Source of the DNA: Achromobacter kerstersii
Lineage (GTDB): Bacteria; Pseudomonadota; Gammaproteobacteria; Burkholderiales; Burkholderiaceae_B
Length of the DNA stretch: 64,000 nt
Direction: 5' to 3'
NCBI RefSeq assembly: GCF_902859595.1
Contig: NZ_CADIJQ010000010.1
Location: forward strand, 205,611-269,610
Positions 18,796-25,996 of the stretch are shown here, one piece after another (the stretch's first letter is position 1; the number at the start of each line of letters is the position of its first letter). The position numbers were made by a program, and so were the translations under genes. Below the pieces are notes generated by a model that worked only from the letters and a program-made list of their open reading frames with translations, did no database searches and was not told the DNA's origin.

Positions 18796-19680
18796 ATGCA
18801 GAAAATTCCGGTTTCCGTGGTCGTCATGACGAAGAATGAAGAACGCAATATCGCCAAGTGTTTGAAGGCGCTGGTTGAGTTCGACGAAGTCTTCGTGGTG
18901 GACTCCAACAGCACCGACGCCACCTGCGCGATGGCGACGGCGCTGGGCGCCCGCGTCTCCAACTTCCAATGGAATGGCAAGTATCCGAAGAAAAAGCAAT
19001 GGTGCCTGGAGCAGTTGCCGTTCTCGCATCCGGTGGTGCTGTATGTGGACGCCGACGAAGAAATGACGCCCGCCCTTGCTGCCGAAATTCGCGACGTGCT
19101 GCCGCGCTTTGCCGCGGGGGCAGGCGGCGCGTTCGTGCCGTTTGACTACGTGTTCTGCGGCAAGAAGCTGGAGCACGGCCACCGCGTCTACAAGCTGGCG
19201 CTGCTGGCGCGCGACCAGTCCCGCTTCCTGGATTACGACGACCTGGACGTGGCGCACATGTGGGAAGTGGAAGGCCACTATCAGCCGCAAGTTCAAGGCG
19301 AAACATTCGCGTTGCGCCAACGCATGGTGCACAACGATCACGATTCGCTGTTCCATTATTTCGACAAGCACAACCGCTATTCGGACTGGGAAGCGAACCT
19401 GCGCACCAAGGGGCTGATGAACGATCCGCGCGAAGCCAACGTCGGCGCACGCGCCTTGCTCAAGCGCATTTTCCAGGCCCTGCCCTTCAAGGCGCCGATC
19501 TCGTTCCTGCATTCCTACGTCTTCAAGCTGGGCTTTCTGGATGGCAAGGCCGGCTATGACTACGCCGTTGCGCGCGCCATGTACTACTGGCAGATCCGCA
19601 TCAAGACCGAAGAATTGCAGAAGGCGCGGCTGGCGCAAGAAGACACGCAGGCCGACACCGTAGCGGGGGCCGCCAAATGA
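18796..19680 (+). CDS. Glycosyltransferase family 2 (WaaE-like)
   Basis: A 294-residue GT-A enzyme of the beta-1,4-glucosyltransferase-like subfamily. It begins VSVVVMTKNEERNIAKCL, then VFVVDSNSTDATCAMA and the DxD-like VVLYVDADEEM, with the conserved GHRVYKLALLARDQSRF region. It probably adds a hexose to the growing lipid-linked oligosaccharide. It lies 13 bp after the GT4 gene and overlaps the acetyltransferase gene by 4 bp (ATGA). Confidence 0.88.
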   Translation: MQKIPVSVVVMTKNEERNIAKCLKALVEFDEVFVVDSNSTDATCAMATALGARVSNFQWNGKYPKKKQWCLEQLPFSHPVVLYVDADEEMTPALAAEIRDVLPRFAAGAGGAFVPFDYVFCGKKLEHGHRVYKLALLARDQSRFLDYDDLDVAHMWEVEGHYQPQVQGETFALRQRMVHNDHDSLFHYFDKHNRYSDWEANLRTKGLMNDPREANVGARALLKRIFQALPFKAPISFLHSYVFKLGFLDGKAGYDYAVARAMYYWQIRIKTEELQKARLAQEDTQADTVAGAAK

Positions 19681-20237
19681 GCACCCTTCAGCAACTGGAT
19701 CGCTTTGCGCTGGCCCCGGGCCAGCGTGGCCGCTCCGCGCTGACGGTGCAGCTGTGGTGGACGGTGCAAAGCACGCTGTTTCGCTGGTCGCCCCAAGTGG
19801 CGTATGGATTTCGCCGATGGCTGCTGCGTTGCTTTGGCGCGCAGGTGGGCCGCAAGGTGCTGATCCGCCCGACCGCCACGGTGACCTATCCGTGGAAGGT
19901 CGAGATTGGCGACTACGCCTGGATCGGCGACGACGCCGTGATCTACAGCCTGGGTCCCATCCACGTCGGCGCACACGCCGTGGTGTCGCAACGCAGCTAT
20001 CTGTGCGCGGCCGACCACGACGCAGGCCAGCCGGATTTTCCGTTGCGCGAACGCGCGGTGCGGATTGAGGATGGCGCCTGGGTTGCAACAGACGTCTTCG
20101 TGGGGCCGGGCGTGACGATCGGCCGTGAAGCCGTCGTGGGTGCGCGCAGTTCGGTGTTTCGCAACATGCCGCCCGCGATGGTGTGCCACGGCAACCCCTG
20201 CCGCCCCGTGCGCCCCCGCATGGCGACATCGCCATGA
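19677..20237 (+). CDS. wcaF: Polysaccharide O-acetyltransferase (WcaF-like, left-handed beta-helix)
   Basis: A 186-residue hexapeptide-repeat acetyltransferase that probably acetylates a sugar of the repeat unit. The hexapeptide coils are visible from IRPTATVTYPWKVEIGDYAWIGDDAVIYSLG onward (described by motif, positions about 62-92). LCAADHDAG carries the likely catalytic His, and WVATDVFVGPGVTIG follows. The N-terminal TVQSTLFRWSPQVAYGFRRW region is typical of WcaF-like proteins. ATGA overlaps link it to the genes on both sides. Confidence 0.88.
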   Translation: MSTLQQLDRFALAPGQRGRSALTVQLWWTVQSTLFRWSPQVAYGFRRWLLRCFGAQVGRKVLIRPTATVTYPWKVEIGDYAWIGDDAVIYSLGPIHVGAHAVVSQRSYLCAADHDAGQPDFPLRERAVRIEDGAWVATDVFVGPGVTIGREAVVGARSSVFRNMPPAMVCHGNPCRPVRPRMATSP

Positions 20238-21499
20238 AAATACTGATCTACGGCATCAACTACGCGCCCGAACTCACCGGCATCGGCAAGTACAGCGCCG
20301 AGCTGGCCGAATGGCTGGCCGCGCATGGGCATGAAGTCAGCGTCGTCACCGCGCCGCCCTATTACCCGCAATGGAAAGTGCACGACGGCTATCGCGCGGG
20401 CCGCTACCAAAAGGAAGACCGGCGCGGCGTCACCGTGCGCCGCGCGCCGCTGTGGGTGCCGAGCAAGCCGGGCGGGCTGAAACGCCTGATTCACCTGGCC
20501 AGCTTTGCCGTATCCAGCTTGCCGTCATTGCTGCGCGCGGCAGCCGGCCGGCCGGACTTGATTCTGGTGGTGGAGCCCGCGCTGTTCTGTGCGCCCGCCG
20601 CGTGGATCACCGCACGCTTGTGCGGCGCGCGCGCCTGGCTGCACATTCAAGACTACGAGGTCGACGCCGCGTTTGAGCTGGGGTTGCTCAAGGGCGCCGG
20701 CTTGCGGTCACTGGTCAAGCGTGCCGAACGCTGGCTGATGCGCCGCTTTGACCGCGTGTCGACGATATCGAACCGCATGCTAGACCTGGCGCTGGTCAAG
20801 GGCGTGGACGCCGATCGCGCAGTGCTGTTGCCCAACTGGATCGACGTCAACGCCATCACGCCGCGCGCTGACAGTGGCGACTACCGCGCCGAACTCGGCA
20901 TTCCTGCCGATGCAGTGGTGGCGCTGTATTCGGGCAACATGGGCGGCAAGCAAGGCTTGCAGACGCTGGCCGATGTGGCGCGGCGGTTAAGCCACGACAA
21001 ACGGCTGTGGTTCGTGTTTTGCGGCCAAGGCCCCGAACGCGCACCGCTTCAGGCCGCCTGCGAAGGCTTGTCGCAAGTCATCTTCCTGGACTTGCAACCG
21101 GCCAACCGCCTGGGCGCGCTGCTGAACACCGCCGACATACACCTGCTGCCGCAACGCGCCGGCGCGGCCGACCTAGTCATGCCGTCCAAGCTGACCGGCA
21201 TGCTGGCCAGCGGCCGACCGGTCGTCTGCGGCGCAGCGCCGGGCACCGAGCTTGCCAGTGTCGTCACGCATTGCGGCCTGCTGACGCCGCCCGAAGACGC
21301 CGACGCCATGGCCGAAGCCGTGCGCAAGCTGAGCTGCAACGCGCAGATCCGCGAAACGCTGGGCGCCGCAGCGCGCCAGTACGCGTTGAATCATTTGCAT
21401 GTGGACGCCGTGCTGGCCGCGGCCGAGCGTGAATTCGAAGCCGTGGTGCAAGGCCGCGCGAAACCGCTGGACTCGCGTACGCGCGAAGGCGATATCTAA
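20234..21499 (+). CDS. wcaI: Glycosyltransferase family 4 (WcaI-like)
   Basis: A 421-residue GT-B enzyme resembling colanic acid WcaI: starts MKILIYGINYAPELTGIGKY, then VVTAPPYYPQWKV near 50, WLHIQDYEVDAAFELG near 140 and a C-terminal donor domain with LYSGNMGGKQGL and DLVMPSKLTGMLASGRP. In this family the role is transfer of a sugar, often fucose or glucose, during repeat-unit assembly. ATG 20234 overlaps the wcaF stop (ATGA); a longer frame back to 20183 lies inside wcaF. Last gene of the plus-strand arm. Confidence 0.9.
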   Translation: MKILIYGINYAPELTGIGKYSAELAEWLAAHGHEVSVVTAPPYYPQWKVHDGYRAGRYQKEDRRGVTVRRAPLWVPSKPGGLKRLIHLASFAVSSLPSLLRAAAGRPDLILVVEPALFCAPAAWITARLCGARAWLHIQDYEVDAAFELGLLKGAGLRSLVKRAERWLMRRFDRVSTISNRMLDLALVKGVDADRAVLLPNWIDVNAITPRADSGDYRAELGIPADAVVALYSGNMGGKQGLQTLADVARRLSHDKRLWFVFCGQGPERAPLQAACEGLSQVIFLDLQPANRLGALLNTADIHLLPQRAGAADLVMPSKLTGMLASGRPVVCGAAPGTELASVVTHCGLLTPPEDADAMAEAVRKLSCNAQIRETLGAAARQYALNHLHVDAVLAAAEREFEAVVQGRAKPLDSRTREGDI

Positions 21500-21662
21500 G
21501 CCCTGTGTTGCGTCTGATGCGCACGCCGCGGCCCTCTGGGCATTGGCATTGGGCAGCGAAAACTCAGACCGTTATCGCGCGTGACCCATCACTGCGCCAG
21601 CGCTGCACCATCGCTGCACCATCACCCCACCGTCCGAACGACATCCGAACGATGCCTGACGC

Positions 21663-21701
21663 GCGCGTGGCCACTTCGTTCTTGCGAACGTCGTGGCGCG
21701 C
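21663..21701. terminator. Possible bidirectional hairpin between wcaI and the LuxR-type gene
   Basis: CGTTC-TTGC-GAACG (21677-21690) is extended by CCAC/GTGG and GC-rich outer arms. It sits in the 219-bp gap between the converging wcaI and regulator genes, 18 bp before the regulator stop. The plus-strand side is followed by CTTCATTTCTCTT, which is T-rich but not a clean U-tract. A bidirectional terminator is plausible; the rest of the gap shows only short direct repeats (CGCTGCACCAT twice, CCGAACGA twice). Confidence 0.4.
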
Positions 21702-21718
21702 TTCATTTCTCTTACGGA

Positions 21719-22372
21719 TCATTCCTTTCCGGGCGGCACATTGTTGCCGCTGCGCACCAACCCCATCTGCACAGCGATATAAGCCGCCTCTGCCTGGTTC
21801 CGCGCATTGAGCTTCCAGTACAGCGTGCGCGCATGACTCTTTACCGTCGCCACCGAAATGCCGACCTGCTGGCCGATCTCGCGCATTGTCTTTCCCTGCA
21901 CCAGCAGTTGCAGGATTTCTTCTTGCCGTTGCGTCAGCTCCCGTAGTTCTTGCGTGGGCGCATGCGTTGCGCCTTGGGGCCGGCCGGCAGGCTGCGGATA
22001 GCATTCACCGCCCGCCATCACCAGGCTCACAGCCGCCGCCAGCGCGTCCGGGTTGGACGCTTTAGGCAGATAGCCCGCCACGCCCGCCCGCGCGCACGTT
22101 CCCATCACGGCGGGGTCCAGTATCGAGTAAAGCACCAGCACCAGCCGGGGCATGAAAAAAGCCATCGCCTGCGAGATAAGCCCAATATCCTGCTCGGCCA
22201 CGCCACTACAACCAACGACCAGTAATTCCACTGGGCGGTTGATCGAACTGGACATGTTGAGCAGGTGAGCTGGCGAGATGGCCAGGATGTCGTCGGCGTT
22301 CCGTACACGTTCCAGGACATGCTGGATTGCGACGCGAAGCAGAGCGTAGTCTTCGATCAGTACGGTTGTCAT
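21719..22372 (-). CDS. LuxR/NarL-type regulator with degenerate receiver domain
   Basis: A DNA-binding regulator of about 217 residues. The C-terminus is a clear GerE/LuxR helix-turn-helix (LTQRQEEILQLLVQGKTM, then VGISVATVKSHARTLYWKL). The N-terminal part has a receiver-like layout (MTTVLIEDYALLRVAI at the start, YLPKAS with the conserved Lys near 105). At the expected phosphoacceptor site, however, the sequence is ELLVVGCSGVAE, with no aspartate. Phosphorylation-independent action is therefore likely. ATG 22372 is chosen because the receiver strand begins there; ATG 22396 is an alternative and neither has a strong ribosome-binding site. It is paralogous to the gene at 22731-23480. Confidence 0.82.
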   Translation of the reverse strand: MTTVLIEDYALLRVAIQHVLERVRNADDILAISPAHLLNMSSSINRPVELLVVGCSGVAEQDIGLISQAMAFFMPRLVLVLYSILDPAVMGTCARAGVAGYLPKASNPDALAAAVSLVMAGGECYPQPAGRPQGATHAPTQELRELTQRQEEILQLLVQGKTMREIGQQVGISVATVKSHARTLYWKLNARNQAEAAYIAVQMGLVRSGNNVPPGKE

Positions 22373-22595
22373 CCCGGGAAGAACCTTGTGACACATGGCC
22401 CATACACGGTTCCCACGGTGTTGGCGCATCACGCTGCAATGGCAGGTTCTTGTGCGGCGACGCCCCCTTGGGAATCTCGTCCGCGCTATTGGATCGTGAT
22501 GGCGAGGCGTTGTGATTCGCGCTCTCAACCCATGCTTGCGGACACAACCCATGCTATCAGCGGCTACGTTCGCTGAATCTCGTTCAGGAGGATGA

Positions 22596-22730
22596 ATGGT
22601 GGTTGAAAGGTGCGCCAGCAAAGGCGCTGCGAACTGCGATGTATGTATTAGGCGGGATGGTGGGGCGAACCCGGCAGCAACAGAACAGAACCTGTTCCTG
22701 GGCTGCCGGGCAGGCGGCGCGGCCTGTTAA
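22596..22730 (+). CDS. Possible 44-residue Cys-rich small protein
   Basis: This small reading frame lies in the 358-bp gap between the two regulators. AGGAGG ends 4 nt before the ATG, and the TAA at 22728-22730 directly abuts the stop codon of the opposing regulator gene. The predicted product has five cysteines, including a CDVC motif at residues 14-17. Its codon use (AGG, GTA, ACA) is unlike neighbouring genes, the Shine-Dalgarno spacing is short, and no family is recognised, so it may not be a gene. Confidence 0.22.
   Translation: MVVERCASKGAANCDVCIRRDGGANPAATEQNLFLGCRAGGAAC
22670..22710 (-). terminator. Nested hairpin downstream of the second LuxR-type gene
   Basis: CCCGGCAGC pairs with GCTGCCGGG, and inside it AACAG-AAC-CTGTT forms a second stem. 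It lies 20 bp beyond the stop of the minus-strand regulator at 22731. There is no T-run after it, so intrinsic termination is uncertain; it may instead be an mRNA end stabiliser. The rest of the gap (22373-22669) shows only the small reading frame described separately. Confidence 0.4.
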
Positions 22731-23480
22731 CTACCCAAGCTTGCGCCCATAGAGCTGCCCGGCGTCCGAATCCCTGTTATTGGGTTCATGCCACTCCAAG
22801 GTTGCGCCGCGTTGCAGCGCTGCATACACAGCTTCGCCCTTGTTCTTGACATGCAGGCGCTGGTAAAGCGTGCACGCGTGCGTCTTGGCGGTTGCAACCG
22901 AGATGTTGAGCATGCGGCTGACCGTCTTGATCGGATAGCCTCGGGCCAGCAACACCAACACTTCATATTGACGGGGCGTGATCTGCAGCAATTGCGCACC
23001 CGCACTGACCGGCATCGTGCCCTTGCTGGACACGTCATCGGCATCACGGGACGGCAAGGCGCAGACCGCAGCTGCGGGCGCTTGCATCGCCTGCTCGCTG
23101 GGAAAGCACTGTCCACCCGCCATCACCAGGCGTATCGCAGCTTCAAGAATCTCGACCGAGGCGGTCTTCATCAGGCAGCCATACACGCTTGCGCCAGGCA
23201 GGCCCTGCACCGGCATGGGCAGGGGCATCACATCCGTCAGAAGCAGAATCCGCTTCGGCGTGAGCACGCGCTGAATTTCGTGCAGCGCGCTCCATGCTTC
23301 ATCGGTATCTACCGGCAACCCATAGATCAGGAGATCGGCGCCCGCGTGCGCGCCATCGGCCTTGGACAAATCTGCCAGGCCCATCCCCTCGATTTCCCAC
23401 ACATCATCCAACTTGCTAAGTATCTGCCACAACCCCAACCGCAGTAGCGGATGGGCTTCAATCAGGACCATCTTGGCCAT
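22731..23480 (-). CDS. LuxR/NarL-type regulator with degenerate receiver domain (paralogue)
   Basis: A 249-residue protein: receiver-like N-terminus (MVLIEAHPLLRLGLWQILSK), a Ser/Ala-rich linker and a GerE helix-turn-helix (ITPRQYEVLVLLARGYPIK, then LNISVATAKTHACTLYQRL). Where a receiver has its phosphoacceptor Asp, this has DLLIYGLPVD, so Asp is replaced by Gly. The acidic pair near the N-terminus is reduced to a single Glu. The ATG at 23480 has GGGAGG 5 nt upstream, an excellent site. Being tandem with the similar gene at 21719-22372, the pair probably arose by duplication. Proximity suggests control of the exopolysaccharide genes or the 24043 gene, by inference. Confidence 0.85.
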   Translation of the reverse strand: MAKMVLIEAHPLLRLGLWQILSKLDDVWEIEGMGLADLSKADGAHAGADLLIYGLPVDTDEAWSALHEIQRVLTPKRILLLTDVMPLPMPVQGLPGASVYGCLMKTASVEILEAAIRLVMAGGQCFPSEQAMQAPAAAVCALPSRDADDVSSKGTMPVSAGAQLLQITPRQYEVLVLLARGYPIKTVSRMLNISVATAKTHACTLYQRLHVKNKGEAVYAALQRGATLEWHEPNNRDSDAGQLYGRKLG

Positions 23481-23741
23481 GGTGTCCTCCCGGTTTTTCG
23501 ACGGGCCTAGAAGGGATCTTCGCTGTGCTGAAGACTATTTTTTTTCCAGCCCCACGGGGGTGGTCCGCAATATCCCGGAATATCTAATGAAGCTGGACCG
23601 GGACATTTGGGCTGGGCAACTTTGGTAGCCAACATAACGGATGGCATGAACCCATCTTATGGTTCGAAACCTTCAAAATCAAGACGTTTCAGGGCGATAT
23701 AATCCGATAAAAACAGAAATCATTCGTTAGCCTTAATCACC

Positions 23742-23756
23742 ATCCTAAATAGGGAT
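23742..23756. promoter_or_regulatory. Dyad element ATCCTAAATAGGGAT
   Basis: A 15-bp imperfect palindrome in the AT-rich gap. It matches 12 of 15 bases of the reverse complement of an element at 25913-25927 on the other side of the polysaccharide-modifying gene. A shared operator, perhaps for the nearby LuxR-type proteins, is possible; this is inference. Confidence 0.3.
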
Positions 23757-23884
23757 GAGATGACGTCCTCAACCTTTTAACCGCTAGGGTTTTTACTAGC
23801 TGTCGCCTTGCGCCCTGGGGATTCCCTCTATGAGGACCTGCCGCCAGCGCCAACATCAACGGGGTTTTGACCCCGTTACCTGCC

Positions 23885-23921
23885 GAAAAAAAGCCGCGAC
23901 CCGGCACATGCCGGGCGCGGC
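23885..23921 (-). terminator. Rho-independent terminator for the gene at 24043
   Basis: On the minus strand a GC-rich stem follows the gene: GCCGCG + CCCGGCA pairs with TGCCGGG + CGCGGC (13 bp, one bulged base, 2-nt loop centre). It is directly followed by a run of seven T residues (plus-strand A run at 23886-23892). It is about 120 bp past the stop codon at 24043. Confidence 0.8.
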
Positions 23922-24042
23922 AAGAAAGAGGCTTTTTCGACGAAAAGACTGTCGATATGTTTCCGCCGACACAACCTGCCCGTGCCGGGGATGCGCAATC
24001 GAAATATAGGTAACATTTTTATTTTTGTGCCGGACCTTCCAT

Positions 24043-25647
24043 TTACTCCATATAGGCGAAGTCAAATACCGTATGACCCCCCTGATGGTGCCAATGGTGC
24101 ATTGAAGCATGACGCTTCCTCAGGAAGCTTGCGTAGTGGATTTCGCCGTCCGTTTCAACGTAAGTGGACGGCGTGAGCTCTTCGATGCGGTTGAGCGACA
24201 CGCCCTTTCCGTAGTGGCAAAAGCCCTGGTACTGGGCGCAGCGGATCACCTCTCCGCTAGGCGACACAACGATTCCCGCGTTGCGGGCCCGCATGGGGTT
24301 GCGAACGATGGGGTTGCAGGCGTGAGGCGTCCACTCGGTCGAGCGCGGCGAATCCGAGAAAAATGCGAAAAGCTCGTCGCAATGGCTTTGGCCATCTGTT
24401 CGATCAATATTCGTTAATAACCACCAGTATTCTCCGTGTTTAAAAATAATAGTATCCACGGCGGATATATTGGTCATTAACGTGACATCCAATTCCCATT
24501 TAAGCGGAAATTCAGTGCACTTCCACAGCTCTATACTGCGATTTCCGCACGTCTCCGGCACCATGTACGTGACGCCTTCGTGCTCAAAAATATACGGAAA
24601 AGATAAATGATAGGGCAGGTTCAGCGCCGTGCCCAACAGCCGGAAAGCCCCGTCGGAGTAGGTCGCAACGGAAATTGTGCCCTTGCGGGAAGTGAAGTCG
24701 TAATCTTCAAAAAATATATAAGGTTTTTTATCGTGCGTATAAACAAACGGATCTGCGAAGAACCTGCCTTTTGGAGGTTGCAGCACCATGGCTTCGGATA
24801 CCACCGCCTGTTGGCGGGATGACGGGAACATACCAATCCGCCATCGCACATTGCGTTTCATGATGCGCCGCACAATCAAATCCGAAATTAACCAGGCTTG
24901 CCGCGCAATATACGAAGCGCTGTCCCACTCCGCCGGGTCGCCCCGCCGAGGCCCGCTCATGATCTGCATCTCGGGCGTGGCAACGGCTTGCCTGGCCCGC
25001 GCCAGCGCCTGCAACGCGTCGTAGACCATGAAATTTCCCAGGCTGAATGCGCGGGCCTGATTTTTCAGCCAGAACACTTCCGTGTTGAAACTGCGCTGGT
25101 CCAGCAGTTCGTCCTGATCGGCTTCCGGCCCGACGCGCCAGAGTTTCACCGTGGTGTGATCCTCGCGCTGATAGACCTCCCAAAATCCGGCGTAGCGGCT
25201 GGTCGACACGGCAATGTCGGAATAACTCAGCTGCCAGACCCCCAAACGCGCCCACCCCGTCATTTGCGCGCGTGTGGCCAGCGACGCTCCCAAGGTGATC
25301 ACCAGGTCCAGCCCCAACGCCTCCACCGCCTCTTGCGCCCCCGCATCGGGCTCGCCCGGCTCAAGCGGCAACACCGGCGTACTGGCCGGCAGGCTCTGGC
25401 GCAGATCACGGCAGTCCGCCAGCATCTGCCGCTGCTTGAGTGGCAGCATGCGGGCCTCTAGGCGCGACAAGGTGCCGAACAACGCCCTCATCCCCAGCCT
25501 TGGCCCTTTGGTGACGCCCGCCGCCGTCATCACCAGCACCGCGGACATGACGAAGTCCTGACTATGGATCAGCCAGTCAACCATCTCATGCATCCAGCCG
25601 GGTTGCTCATACCCGTCAACCAGCAGTCCCACTCGGTAGGTCTTCAT
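24043..25647 (-). CDS. Two-domain protein: formyltransferase-like N-terminus and GINT1-type five-bladed beta-propeller
   Basis: A 534-residue protein. The N-terminal half (YRVGLLVDGYEQPGW, LVITLGASLATRAQM, GVWQLSYSD) has the layout of a formyl-transferase-like Rossmann domain. The C-terminal half, from about residue 275, has repeated aromatic blades (GRFFADPFVYTHDKKPYIFFED, HLSFPYIFEHEGVTYMVPET, YWWLLTN). This matches the GH43-like propeller found in glucosamine inositolphosphorylceramide transferases and in bacterial surface-polysaccharide loci. A role in modifying a surface glycan is inferred. ATG 25647 follows AGGACAAA. Base composition in its 3' half (about 24400-24800 in the window) is AT-rich compared with neighbours, suggesting acquisition by transfer. 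It is a single-gene unit with its own terminator. Confidence 0.75.
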   Translation of the reverse strand: MKTYRVGLLVDGYEQPGWMHEMVDWLIHSQDFVMSAVLVMTAAGVTKGPRLGMRALFGTLSRLEARMLPLKQRQMLADCRDLRQSLPASTPVLPLEPGEPDAGAQEAVEALGLDLVITLGASLATRAQMTGWARLGVWQLSYSDIAVSTSRYAGFWEVYQREDHTTVKLWRVGPEADQDELLDQRSFNTEVFWLKNQARAFSLGNFMVYDALQALARARQAVATPEMQIMSGPRRGDPAEWDSASYIARQAWLISDLIVRRIMKRNVRWRIGMFPSSRQQAVVSEAMVLQPPKGRFFADPFVYTHDKKPYIFFEDYDFTSRKGTISVATYSDGAFRLLGTALNLPYHLSFPYIFEHEGVTYMVPETCGNRSIELWKCTEFPLKWELDVTLMTNISAVDTIIFKHGEYWWLLTNIDRTDGQSHCDELFAFFSDSPRSTEWTPHACNPIVRNPMRARNAGIVVSPSGEVIRCAQYQGFCHYGKGVSLNRIEELTPSTYVETDGEIHYASFLRKRHASMHHWHHQGGHTVFDFAYME

Positions 25648-25904
25648 TTTGTCCTGCTCCTGTGTCAGGGCGTGCGGTTCGCCGGGGCTACGCATAGGTC
25701 TTCGCGCTGATACTGATGCGTTTTCGCCCTGCCTTCCAGACCACATTCATCCTAGGGCGGCCGTCCGAGGACAAACGATTCACCTACCCCCCTGTGACCG
25801 ACGCCCGGCTCGTCCGACCGCGCGAGCCGCCTCATCCATCTGAGCTACCTGTCCCGGTGCGTCAGTACCTGAAGGGTGCACATCGTGGAACCACGCGGGA
25901 ACGT

Positions 25905-25927
25905 TAGGGGTAAACCCTATTGGGGAT
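25905..25927. promoter_or_regulatory. Overlapping dyads upstream of the TetR gene
   Basis: TAGGG-GTAAA-CCCTA (25905-25919) is a perfect 5-bp-arm inverted repeat, and AACCCTATTGGGGAT (25913-25927) overlaps it. The heptamers (TACCCCT, ATCCCCA on the minus strand) resemble sites bound by NarL/GerE-type regulators. It is 70-92 bp upstream of the TetR start. Assignment to any regulator is inference. Confidence 0.35.
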
Positions 25928-25972
25928 AGCCGAGGCTCGCGTCTCCTTCATCCCTCACGCATAATGATTTTT

Positions 25973-25984
25973 AAACGAACGTTT
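25973..25984. promoter_or_regulatory. PsrA-type operator AAACGAACGTTT
   Basis: A perfect 12-bp palindrome, AAAC-GAAC-GTTT followed by G. It matches the known PsrA box (G/C)AAAC-N2-4-GTTT(G/C) at 9 of 10 defined positions. It lies 12 bp before the start codon of the TetR gene and just after a -10-like CATAAT, a position suited to autorepression. Confidence 0.65.
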
Positions 25985-25996
25985 GAATTCAACCAT

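Larger units (their letters stand above)
23481..24042. other. AT-rich intergenic region with no recognised gene
   Basis: These 562 bp between the second regulator and the minus-strand gene at 24043 are clearly richer in A and T than the rest of the window. Seen here are a minus-strand terminator (23885-23921), a dyad at 23742-23756 and a perfect TATAAT at 23698-23703 lacking a convincing -35. The regulator promoter should lie in the left part. No reading frame with a ribosome-binding site and family similarity was found. A small RNA is possible but unsupported. Confidence 0.5.
25648..25996. other. Divergent intergenic region between the propeller protein and the TetR regulator
   Basis: These 349 bp hold the promoters of two divergent genes. 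The right part contains two dyads (25905-25927), a -10-like CATAAT (25960-25965) and the PsrA-type box (25973-25984) immediately after it. The left part is GC-rich and includes a tRNA D-arm-like stretch on the minus strand (around 25825-25850) and a GGCTCG/CGAGCC hairpin. No gene is recognised in it. Confidence 0.5.

Noticed and set aside
23698..23703. Perfect TATAAT on the plus strand as a promoter of a small RNA
   Set aside because: No acceptable -35 at normal spacing and no plus-strand terminator downstream in the AT-rich gap.
25820..25855. tRNA-like stretch on the minus strand (GGTAGCTCAGATGGATGAG)
   Set aside because: Only the D-arm resembles a tRNA; no acceptor stem, anticodon arm or T-loop can be fitted, so I do not call a tRNA or an integration remnant.
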